Shown piece after piece: positions 1-5,645 of a DNA stretch of 12,378 nucleotides (within the stretch, counting starts at the first letter, position 1; every line of letters begins with the position of its first letter). The DNA is from an uncultured Clostridia bacterium. Lineage in GTDB: Bacteria; Bacillota; Clostridia; TANB77; CAG-508. Below the pieces are notes generated by a model. That model ran no database searches and was not told where the DNA came from. It was given only the letters and a program-made list of their open reading frames with translations. Location: NCBI GenBank assembly GCA_948505485.1, contig CAOPQH010000039.1:1-12378 (forward strand), in the 5' to 3' direction. Position numbers and translations under genes: made by a program.

Positions 1-812
1 TATGAAAAATCAACAATAGTTTCATAATTTTTTATAAAACCATATTTTCCATTTTTACTTGCAATTATATATATTTGTTCTTCATCATTAACTCTTGTAA
101 TTTCATTATATTCTAAATCTAGCTTTAATTGACCATTTTTATCTATATAACCATATTTTATACCATCACTATTTTTATTTTGTACAATATATCCTAATTC
201 TTTTCTTTCTTTTTCTGAAATGATTAAATCACTTGATATATCATCATATAAATTATCTATTATTGTATAACCATTTATATTAATAACACCATATTTATCA
301 TCTTTTCTCGTAAGTAATTCTCCTTCTCTATATGTTAAACTTTCTATTGAATCATATATAGCATCTGTTAATTTATTTCCCTCGAAGTCTATTATTCCAT
401 ATTTGTCTGATTCTTTATATGTTAATATATTTTTTTCGTATACTAAATCACTTGCAATATTTTTTAATTTTATAGGTTCGATTCCATTATATTGTGAAAG
501 TATTTGCTCTTGATTTTCGTTTATAATACTTGTATTATCTTCTGTATAACAAACAAATACAGGTTTAGATGGATTTGGAATTTTTATATCGTCATATTTA
601 GCACTTACTATTATATTGCCTTTATCATCTATAACTCCATACTTACCTTCACTGTTTAACAAAAAATAATTATACTTTTCTATTTTTTCTATTTGATAAT
701 TTTTCTTATCATTTTCATCTTTTTTATTTTTTATAAATACAAATCCAATTGTAATCACAATTAATATTAATATAAGTAATATTGATATTAAAACCTTTTT
801 CTGTTTTGACAT
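1..812 (-). CDS. WG-repeat membrane-anchored protein, 3' end cut by window edge
   Basis: The frame is open from the ATG at 812 to the left edge (270 codons visible), so the C-terminus is missing. After a short basic start (MSKQKKV) there is one hydrophobic segment at about residues 7-27, then a polar region facing outside. At least five copies of a WG-type (KWG) repeat follow, with Tyr in place of the usual Trp: GKYGVIDDKGN, DKYGIIDFEGN, DKYGVININGY, IKYGYIDKNGQ and GKYGFI. Each is followed by a 'YD.I'-like end. WG repeats form beta-rich surface modules of unknown ligand in many Firmicutes. The start is supported by AGAGGAA about 8 bases upstream and by a sigma-A-type promoter at 846..875. 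The sortase gene lies just upstream, but no sorting signal can be seen because the C-terminus is off the window. The family call is firm; the function is unknown. Confidence 0.85.
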   Translation of the reverse strand, partial: MSKQKKVLISILLILILIVITIGFVFIKNKKDENDKKNYQIEKIEKYNYFLLNSEGKYGVIDDKGNIIVSAKYDDIKIPNPSKPVFVCYTEDNTSIINENQEQILSQYNGIEPIKLKNIASDLVYEKNILTYKESDKYGIIDFEGNKLTDAIYDSIESLTYREGELLTRKDDKYGVININGYTIIDNLYDDISSDLIISEKERKELGYIVQNKNSDGIKYGYIDKNGQLKLDLEYNEITRVNDEEQIYIIASKNGKYGFIKNYETIVDFS

Positions 813-845
813 TATAAATTCCTCTTTTCACTTTTAATATATATA

Positions 846-875
846 ATTATATATTTATTATTATTTTAATGTCAA
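846..875 (-). promoter_or_regulatory. sigma-A-type promoter of the WG-repeat gene
   Basis: On the minus strand, TTGACA (870..875) and TATAAT (846..851) are separated by 18 bp. This is a perfect match to both hexamers and lies about 35 bp upstream of the ATG at 812. It indicates that the WG-repeat gene can be transcribed separately from the sortase gene. Confidence 0.75.
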
Positions 876-882
876 CAAATTT

Positions 883-922
883 TTATATAATAGTAAATTT
901 ATCCGAAATTCCTATTATATAA
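883..922. repeat. 11-bp AT-rich inverted repeat after the sortase stop
   Basis: TTATATAATAG (883..893) is perfectly repeated inverted as CTATTATATAA (912..922), with an 18-base loop. It starts four bases after the sortase stop codon and ends just upstream of the WG-gene -35 box. No U-run follows on the minus strand, so it is a poor intrinsic terminator; it may instead be an operator or a 3'-end stabilising stem. Confidence 0.4.
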
Positions 923-925
923 ATG

Positions 926-1537
926 TTAATCAGCTTCTATTCCTTGTATGCATCTTCTGTATAGTGGTTCATTTTCTACACATGTGATTAATGTTATTAT
1001 ATTATCCTCTGTATTTTCTAGTTTTTCCCAATCTGTATCATTAATAATTAATATTTTATCAACTATATATATTTTTTTAAATTTATCATACTGATAAATT
1101 ATTTCATCACCTTTTTTTAATTTTTTAAGATTTTGAAAATAATTGACCGAATATCCTCTATTGTGTGCAGCAAGTCCAATATTACCTTTTTTCTTTGAAG
1201 TATTTGTAAAATGTCCTACAAACTTGTCCATTACTTCTTTTGTTGTTCCTTCTGATATATCTGCTTTTAATGATATTGAAGGAATTTCTATTTTCCATAT
1301 AATATTTTTCTTTACTACAGCTTCTGGTACTGTTATTAAATCATTTCCTATTTTTCCAATTTCTGTATTATCTTCTACATTCTTTTCTATATTTTCTTCT
1401 ACTTTTTGTTCTTCTATACGAGGTTTACTAAAATCAACTTGTCCTATTACAGAAATAATTTGATTAATTGAAATAAATATAACTATTGATACAACAAGGG
1501 AAATAATATTTATATTTTTTGTTGTATAACTAAACAT
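926..1537 (-). CDS. Membrane-anchored sortase family transpeptidase
   Basis: A 203-residue sortase: a cysteine transpeptidase that cleaves a C-terminal sorting motif and links the protein to peptidoglycan or to another protein. There is a short N-terminal tail, one membrane segment at about residues 10-32, a charged Glu/Lys-rich stalk (about 38-65), and the catalytic beta-barrel from about 80. The triad is visible: His125 in LAAHNRGY, Cys186 in TLITCVENEP, and Arg194/195 in LYRRCIQ. The TC....P.YR.C arrangement is typical of clostridial sortases outside the class A housekeeping group (class D or B-like); I cannot fix the class. The ATG is preceded by AGAAAGGA at good spacing. No LPXTG-like substrate is visible in the window. 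The leader carries a 16-bp palindrome and an element shared with the SH3-protein gene. Confidence 0.9.
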   Translation of the reverse strand: MFSYTTKNINIISLVVSIVIFISINQIISVIGQVDFSKPRIEEQKVEENIEKNVEDNTEIGKIGNDLITVPEAVVKKNIIWKIEIPSISLKADISEGTTKEVMDKFVGHFTNTSKKKGNIGLAAHNRGYSVNYFQNLKKLKKGDEIIYQYDKFKKIYIVDKILIINDTDWEKLENTEDNIITLITCVENEPLYRRCIQGIEAD

Positions 1538-1569
1538 TATTTTCCTTTCTTAAAACAAATCGGAAAACC

Positions 1570-1585
1570 TTAATATTAATATTAA
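1570..1585. repeat. 16-bp perfect palindrome in the sortase leader
   Basis: TTAATATTAATATTAA reads the same on both strands and lies 33 bp upstream of the sortase ATG. It sits within the loop of a weaker long-range stem (GGAAAAC at minus 1614..1608 with GTTTTCC at minus 1568..1562). It could be an operator, but pure A/T composition makes chance plausible. Confidence 0.4.
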
Positions 1586-1597
1586 CATAATCTTAAA

Positions 1598-1639
1598 TTT
1601 TTCTTTAGTTTTCCATTAATTTGTTCGTGTGCCTAATTT
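1598..1639 (-). promoter_or_regulatory. Upstream element A, shared with the SH3-protein gene
   Basis: A 42-bp stretch upstream of the sortase gene that aligns with 8024..8064 upstream of the SH3-protein gene. There are 35 identical columns out of 42, with one gap. On the minus strand the conserved core is AAATTAG..CACA followed by AACAAATTAA and, further on, TAAAGAAAAA. Function unknown: it could be a regulator site, an upstream promoter element or part of a leader RNA. Confidence 0.5.
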
Positions 1640-1694
1640 ATGAAATAAATATATATTTATATTATTACATTTTATAATGTTTGTAAAGCGTTTT

Positions 1695-2357
1695 TCATCT
1701 ACATATATCGACATATTTTTCCACATTTTCATATACTTTAATATTAATCTTAAATTTTCTATTTTCATTAAGAACTAACACCCACAAAAACATTATAATA
1801 AATAAAATTGCAATATTTTTATAAAAATATATTGCAATACTACTTATAATTGTCAAAAATATTGCTGTTACTATTGATATATCGTTAGTATATATTTTTG
1901 ACTTTTTAGCTCCACAATATATATGTAAAATTCCTTTTATTATTCTTCCTCCATCTAATGGATAAATTGGTAACATATTAAATAAGATTATTATTAAATT
2001 AGAAAATAAAATCATCTTTTTTTGTTCTTCTGGCAAATTTAGGTTTAAAAAAATAAATATTAATATTATATTCGTTAGCGGTCCTGCAAATGCAACAATA
2101 ATTCTTTTTAATGTCATTAAATTTCCTTTTAATATTTTATGATTCCAACCATTAATATCATCTTTAAATGATATTGAAAATCCAAATGGCATTATTTTTA
2201 TTAAAATTGGTTTCATTCCAACCATTAAACCTGCTAATAAATGTCCAATTTCATGTAATAAGCAAAATATCATAATCATAGCATATACTTCTATTTGTTT
2301 TGTTAAATAATACAATACAATAAAAGCAAAAATTTTTAAATCAATTTTAAAATTCAT
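1695..2357 (-). CDS. spoIVFB: SpoIVFB-like site-2 membrane metalloprotease (M50)
   Basis: A 220-residue polytopic membrane protease of the M50/S2P family. The zinc motif HEIGH (His35, Glu36, His39) lies in an early membrane helix, and NMLPIYPLDGG (residues 127-137, Asp135 as third metal ligand) in a later one. These two motifs and the roughly five hydrophobic segments match SpoIVFB in size and layout. In Bacillus, SpoIVFB sits in the mother-cell-derived outer forespore membrane and cleaves pro-sigma-K within the membrane, held in check by SpoIVFA and BofA. Here the upstream neighbour is a SpoIVFA-like M23 protein, 19 bp away, with this gene's ribosome binding site (AAAAGGAAAG) in the gap. The C-terminal CBS domain of some S2P proteins is absent, apart from a short tail. 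That it processes sigma-K here is inference from this pairing. Confidence 0.85.
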   Translation of the reverse strand: MNFKIDLKIFAFIVLYYLTKQIEVYAMIMIFCLLHEIGHLLAGLMVGMKPILIKIMPFGFSISFKDDINGWNHKILKGNLMTLKRIIVAFAGPLTNIILIFIFLNLNLPEEQKKMILFSNLIIILFNMLPIYPLDGGRIIKGILHIYCGAKKSKIYTNDISIVTAIFLTIISSIAIYFYKNIAILFIIMFLWVLVLNENRKFKINIKVYENVEKYVDICR

Positions 2358-2376
2358 TCAATTCTTTCCTTTTACA

Positions 2377-3304
2377 CTAAATTATTTTTTGTGGGTCTAT
2401 TAATTTATCTCCTTTTCTTATCTCCCAATGTAAATGAGGTCCTGTTGAATTACCAGTTGAGCCTACTTCTGCAATTTGTTGACCTTGTTTTATTTTATCT
2501 CCCTGTTTTACATATAATTTATTACAATGTGCATATATAAAAGTTAAATCACCATTAACTATTTTTAGGTGATTTCCGATAATCTCCTTCAGATGATGCT
2601 AAACTAACTTTTCCATCTGTAGCAGATTTAATAATTGTTCCTTCATTTGCAGCTATATCTATTCCTGTATGATATTTTGGAACTTGAGATGTTGTAGGGT
2701 TTCTCCATCCAAATTTTGAACTAATAGTACCTTCTAATGGTATTATAAAACTTACTTTATTTTTTATGTCTGATATATCTTGTTCTTCTTGTGATGTTTC
2801 TAAATTATTTTGTACAACATTTTGATTATCTTGCTGTGAATTGTCTGCGCCTCCTATATTCTTTTCTTGCTCAGATACATCATTAGTTTGAACATTTGTT
2901 GTATTTTCATTTAAAACATTATTATGTTGTTCCTGATTAGTTTCTATAATCTCATCTTTTGAAACATCTTCTTTTGAATTATCAGTATTATATAATTTAT
3001 TTATATGATTCATACATTCATTATATATTTTATTAAAATCTATATCGTAAGCAAGTATTTCTTTGCTTTTGTTTATTACGTCCTCAGAAAATATATAATT
3101 ATTATTAACTATACTATAGTAAATACCATAAATAGTTAAGCATATTATTATTTGCCATATCATCTTTTTTAATATTTTAAAATCTTTACCACTACTAACA
3201 TTTACCCTAGTAGTTGAAATATTATTTGTTGTTCCCATTTTCCTTCTGTTGTATATTTCTTCTGCTCTTCTAATTTTTTCTTCTACTGACATTACTCTTT
3301 CCAA
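2377..3304 (-). pseudogene. spoIVFA: SpoIVFA-like M23 (LytM) membrane protein gene, split by a one-base frameshift
   Basis: The first reading frame (2555..3304, 249 aa) has a basic Arg/Lys-rich start (RRAEEIYNRRK), one membrane segment at about residues 48-66, a long Gln/Asn/Glu-rich linker, and the first half of an M23 domain (FGWRNP; HTGID with His212 and Asp216). At residue 242 it goes out of frame and ends at 2555. One extra base at plus 2578 explains this: dropping it gives EGDY-GNHLKIVNG, then YAHCNKLYV, and STGPHLHWEI with the catalytic HLH, ending at a TAG at 2377. The restored domain is complete and well conserved. The order, membrane topology and adjacent SpoIVFB-like gene indicate SpoIVFA; in Bacillus this protein ties SpoIVFB to SpoIIIAH/SpoIIQ and restrains it. 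The start may be the TTG at 3304 (AGAGGTG 8 bases upstream) or the ATG at 3292. Either the organism or the assembly carries the frameshift. Confidence 0.8.
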
Positions 3305-3358
3305 TAAAAAAACACCTCTTCCTTAGTATTTTGTTTAATATATATGCTAAGAAAAGGT
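3305..3358 (-). terminator. Intrinsic terminator overlapping the ribosome binding site of the M23 gene
   Basis: On the minus strand ACCTTTTCTTAG (3358..3347) pairs with CTAAGGAAGAGGT (3326..3314). That is 12 pairs with one bulge and one G-U, followed by G and seven T. It closes the yyaC cluster. The 3' arm contains the AGAGGTG that serves the TTG start of the next gene, so the hairpin could also block translation of read-through mRNA. Confidence 0.7.
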
Positions 3359-3369
3359 ATTTTATGTTT

Positions 3370-3711
3370 TTATATTAAATTAATTATTAGACTTATCCAT
3401 AATGCTATTGTTGTTATAATGCTATATTTTTTTAATCTTTTGTATTTTACTTTATCATACTTATTTAATATTTGTTTTTTACTCTCTTTTTGATTTTTAT
3501 CCATATAATCAGAAACCACCATTTCTGCCTCTTTTAAAATATATTCTTTATCTTGTGAATTATTTACTTTATCTGTAACCTTTTTACTTTTGTCAACAAA
3601 TTCTAAATTTTTAATTTTCTTATTTTGCTTTAATATTACAATTGCCTCATCTACAATATTTGAAGGTAGATTTTTCAACACAACTATATTCTTCATTCTA
3701 CTTGCTTCCAT
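3370..3711 (-). CDS. Small tail-anchored hypothetical protein
   Basis: A 113-residue protein starting MEASRMKNIVVLKNLPSN. The start is fixed by AAGGAG seven bases upstream of the ATG at 3711; the longer frame beginning at a TTG at 3771 has no ribosome binding site. The N-terminal part (about residues 6-40) looks like a small alpha/beta module (IVVLKNLPSNIVDEAIVIL). A highly charged Lys/Glu-rich middle follows, then a single hydrophobic helix at the extreme C-terminus (SIITTIALWISLIINLI). This implies a tail-anchored protein with the bulk in the cytoplasm. I do not recognise a named family. It follows the YyaC homologue by about 60 bp and precedes a terminator, so it is the last gene of that cluster; a sporulation link is inference from position only. 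Confidence 0.75.
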   Translation of the reverse strand: MEASRMKNIVVLKNLPSNIVDEAIVILKQNKKIKNLEFVDKSKKVTDKVNNSQDKEYILKEAEMVVSDYMDKNQKESKKQILNKYDKVKYKRLKKYSIITTIALWISLIINLI

Positions 3712-3772
3712 ACTCTCACTCCTTGAAAATTTGTTATAAATATTTTTTCCAAATATTTCAAGTTTATACAAT

Positions 3773-4288
3773 TTAATATGTTTTTGAATTTAATACTTCG
3801 CATATTCCTTTTGATACAATTAAAGATAAACTATAAATCTTATCTTTATTCACATTTTTTAAATAATACAAGTTCTCTATTGTAGATTTCGACTTATTAC
3901 ATACACATGCTTTAATACTAATGTTCCCTACTTTTACTATTTTTTTATCTATTCCGTTTCCTAATATCATCTTTTGATTACTTATATATATTCCTTGATT
4001 ACTATATTCTGATAGAGCAGAATCTATTGCAACTACATAATAATCCTTTTTTACCTTTTTTAATTCTTTATTTATATTAGTAGCACATATTGGTTTGTTC
4101 ATATTTCCTAAAACTTTTACTTTTTTATTAAATTTTAATTTATCTAAATGTGAGCCTACCATTGGTCCAAAACAGTCTCCTATTATTCTATTTGAACCGA
4201 TACATAAAAAAAGTATGTCCTTCTTTTTTGCATTAAGTTTTCTTTGTAATTCATTAACAAATAATTTATATTGATTAGTTGTTCTCAT
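3773..4288 (-). CDS. yyaC: YyaC-like sporulation protein (DUF1256)
   Basis: A 171-residue protein of the YyaC/DUF1256 family, related in fold to the germination protease GPR. The signature is clear: DILFLCIGSNRIIGDCFGPMVGSHL at about residues 24-48 (compare the family's CIGSDRSTGD.LGP.VG), VVAIDSALS at about 84-92, and a glycine-rich segment near VGNISIKACV. The length is close to the family norm. It is thought to act in spore formation; its substrate is not established. The Asp of the family's 'GSDR' is Asn here (GSNR), a change at a residue often conserved. The ATG is preceded by a near-perfect GAGGAGG. It lies 50 bp downstream of the V-ATPase F-like gene and 60 bp upstream of the tail-anchored gene, very likely in one transcript. 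Confidence 0.88.
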   Translation of the reverse strand: MRTTNQYKLFVNELQRKLNAKKKDILFLCIGSNRIIGDCFGPMVGSHLDKLKFNKKVKVLGNMNKPICATNINKELKKVKKDYYVVAIDSALSEYSNQGIYISNQKMILGNGIDKKIVKVGNISIKACVCNKSKSTIENLYYLKNVNKDKIYSLSLIVSKGICEVLNSKTY

Positions 4289-4338
4289 CTTTCCTCCTCA
4301 ATGTCTTATCATTCAATTAATACAATCTATGCTATATA

Positions 4339-4593
4339 TTAATCATTAATTCTTTTATTTGGGGTAATTATTATATTTATTTTATTATCTCTTTTATATT
4401 TGTTAATTAAATCATTAGAAAAACTTGCAATTTCGTTAGTGATAATAATTGATGTATAATTTTGCTCTTTCAATTCTTTTATTTTATTATCTATTTTTTC
4501 AGGATCTTCTATTTCAAAAACTTCCATTCCAAGTAATTTAGGTATTTTAAAGCTCTTAGTATCTTTTTTGTATTTTATATAAGATATTTTCAT
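4339..4593 (-). CDS. Small protein resembling V-type ATPase subunit F
   Basis: An 84-residue protein with a likely alternating strand/helix pattern. A central GMEVFEIEDPEKIDNKIKEL is followed by a buried strand with YTSIIITNEIA, and a C-terminal strand INIIITPN. The 'G.EVFEIED...iiITneIa' arrangement resembles the ATP-synt_F (NtpG/AtpF) fold, in which the small F subunit binds the rotor stalk. No other V-ATPase gene is present, so it is either a stand-alone relative or an unrelated protein of the same shape. GGAAGG lies upstream, but with a long gap to the ATG. It appears to be first in the yyaC cluster; I see no convincing sigma-A promoter before it, which fits sporulation-sigma control but does not prove it. 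Confidence 0.65.
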   Translation of the reverse strand: MKISYIKYKKDTKSFKIPKLLGMEVFEIEDPEKIDNKIKELKEQNYTSIIITNEIASFSNDLINKYKRDNKINIIITPNKRIND

Positions 4594-4623
4594 AAAAAAT
4601 CAATTCCTTCCTTGCTTCGCTAG

Positions 4624-4664
4624 AATGCACGCATTGTTTTAAAAAACTTGTATTGTTTTTTTAA
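4624..4664. repeat. Two adjacent inverted repeats upstream of the V-ATPase F-like gene
   Basis: AATGC-AC-GCATT at 4624..4635 is a near-palindrome. TTAAAAAAC (4639..4647) pairs with GTTTTTTTAA (4655..4664) around a 7-base loop. Both lie in the presumed promoter or leader region of the yyaC cluster and could be operator or leader elements. A/T richness lowers confidence in the second. Confidence 0.35.
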
Positions 4665-4710
4665 GCAAACCTTCCTTTCATATTCTTACTTTTTTTAGCT
4701 ATTTTTATCC

Positions 4711-4755
4711 AAAAAAGAACCACCTTGAGATATTCATCTCAGGTGGTCTTTTTTT
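4711..4755. terminator. Strong bidirectional intrinsic terminator
   Basis: ACCACCT-T-GAGAT (4719..4731, one bulged T) pairs with ATCTC-AGGTGGT (4736..4747) around ATTC. It is flanked by six A on the left and a run of seven T (4749..4755) on the right, so it can stop transcripts on both strands. The genes on both sides read leftward, so it most plausibly ends a minus-strand transcript from the region 4.76-5.65 kb or from the SH3-protein gene. Confidence 0.85.
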
Positions 4756-5101
4756 GAAAGGCTATTATATGTAACAGACTAAACTTATTGTTCAATCTGT
4801 AATATTCAAATTACCTACATCTATTAGTTTATTTATTTTTAACTATTTTATTCTCATATCCATAATCAATATCAAAATACCAAATGTTATGAAAGTATTA
4901 ACTTTTTCATAAATTTGATGCGAAATATTTGTTATACCATGATTTAGGCACAATGCCTATTGCAATCATTAACAAATACTTCATTTCCTACGAATCTAGA
5001 TAAGGTTACATTTAGTATCATAATCCATACATCTTGAGCTCCGCTCGCTGATGAATTTCATATTTCAACCAAACTTGGCCTTAAATAAATTTGTAAAAAA
5101 T

Positions 5102-5269
5102 TTATTTTGACATTTTCATACGAATAACATTCATATCATCATCATTACAAATTTCAAATCTGTCATTTTGATTCTCCTTTACATTATCCACATCCTTGTG
5201 CCAAATGTAAAATTAAATCAAAACTCCATCTTCAAAATTTATAACAATAATAATACTCCTGCTTTTCAA
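5102..5269 (-). pseudogene. Decayed reading frame of unknown origin with one in-frame stop
   Basis: From a TTG at 5269 one frame reads KSRSIIIVINFEDGVLI, then a TAA (5213..5215). It continues in the same frame with WHKDVDNVKENQ, NDRFEICNDDDMN and VIRMKMSK to a TAA at 5102. The second half has a charged, protein-like composition rich in Asp/Asn/Lys, unlike random AT-rich DNA. GCAGGAG lies at 5256..5262, inside the frame. I do not recognise the family. It could be the remnant 3' end of a lost gene; chance is not excluded. Confidence 0.35.
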
Positions 5270-5274
5270 ATAAA

Positions 5275-5294
5275 AATAGATAATTTTCTATCTA
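5275..5294 (-). terminator. Weak AT-rich hairpin with U-run downstream of the repeat block
   Basis: On the minus strand TAGATA (5294..5289) pairs with TATCTA (5282..5277) around GAAAAT, followed by TTTTTATTT. The six pairs include only one G-C, so it would be a weak terminator for transcripts coming from the SH3-protein gene through the repeats. Confidence 0.3.
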
Positions 5295-5317
5295 AACTTG
5301 TCGATTTTGGATACTAA

Positions 5318-5345
5318 TTTGTAATTACAAAACTAAATTTTTAGT
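5318..5345. repeat. 14-bp palindrome followed by a second small dyad
   Basis: TTTGTAATTACAAA (5318..5331) is a perfect palindrome. It is followed at once by ACTAAA-TT-TTTAGT (5332..5345), a six-pair inverted repeat. The pair sits between the 39-bp repeats and the decayed frame. No function can be assigned. Confidence 0.4.
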
Positions 5346-5397
5346 CTTGTCGTTACATTAGCCAAAAACTAGGCCTACGAGTTACACTCCCTTGCTT

Positions 5398-5636
5398 ACA
5401 CGCTTGTGGAGAGTTGTACCTTCTCTCCCTTTCTCCTTACGCTTGTGGAGAGCTTTACCTTCTCTCCTCTTTATCATACGCTTGCGGAGAGTTATACCTT
5501 CTCTCCTATTTATCATACGCTTGCGGAGAGTTATACCTTCTCTCCCTTTTTCTTACGCTTTTGGAGAGTTATAACTTTTCTCTCCTTTATCATACGCTTG
5601 TGGAGAGTTGTACCTTCTCTCCCCTTCTCCTTACGC
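5398..5636. repeat. Tandem array: six copies of a 39-bp unit, each with an internal inverted repeat
   Basis: Copies begin (at CGCTT) at 5401, 5440, 5479, 5518, 5556 and 5595, with a seventh start at 5634 that diverges after a few bases. The spacing is 39, 39, 39, 38, 39 and 39 bp. Each unit reads, on the plus strand, TACGCTTGTGGAGAG, then TTRTACC, then TTCTCTCC and a pyrimidine-rich tail. GGAGAG and CTCTCC can pair in each unit, so a transcript on either strand would form a row of six short hairpins. The array abuts the stop codon of the SH3-protein gene. Copies differ at several positions, mostly outside the GGAGAG/CTCTCC arms. There are no unique spacers, so it is not a CRISPR array. Confidence 0.9.
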
Positions 5637-5645
5637 TATTTCTAT

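Larger units (their letters stand above)
4594..5645. other. About 1.05 kb without an intact gene
   Basis: This interval holds, from left to right: AT-rich dyads at 4624..4664, a bidirectional terminator (4711..4755), an unexplained stretch with small inverted repeats and short broken frames (4760..5100), a decayed reading frame (5102..5269), small palindromes (5277..5345), and six 39-bp repeats (5398..5636). No frame over about 55 codons has both a start signal and family resemblance. The plus-strand frames across the repeats are low-complexity products of the repeat itself. Confidence 0.7.

Noticed and set aside
1562..1614. Riboswitch (c-di-GMP type) in the sortase leader
   Set aside because: Only a 7-bp long-range stem is visible, and the conserved core of the known classes is absent.
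3712..3771. Longer start (TTG at 3771) for the tail-anchored protein
   Set aside because: No ribosome binding site precedes it, whereas AAGGAG stands at proper distance before the ATG at 3711.
4600..4640. Sigma-G-like -10 (CATTCTA on the minus strand at 4616..4622) for the yyaC cluster
   Set aside because: The -10 fits, but no acceptable -35 lies 17-18 bp upstream.
5299..5305. Second TGTCGAT on the plus strand in the gene-free region
   Set aside because: No promoter or downstream gene on that strand; a six-of-seven match is expected by chance at this length.
5398..5636. CRISPR array
   Set aside because: Units are contiguous with a 39-bp period and no unique spacers, and there are no cas genes.
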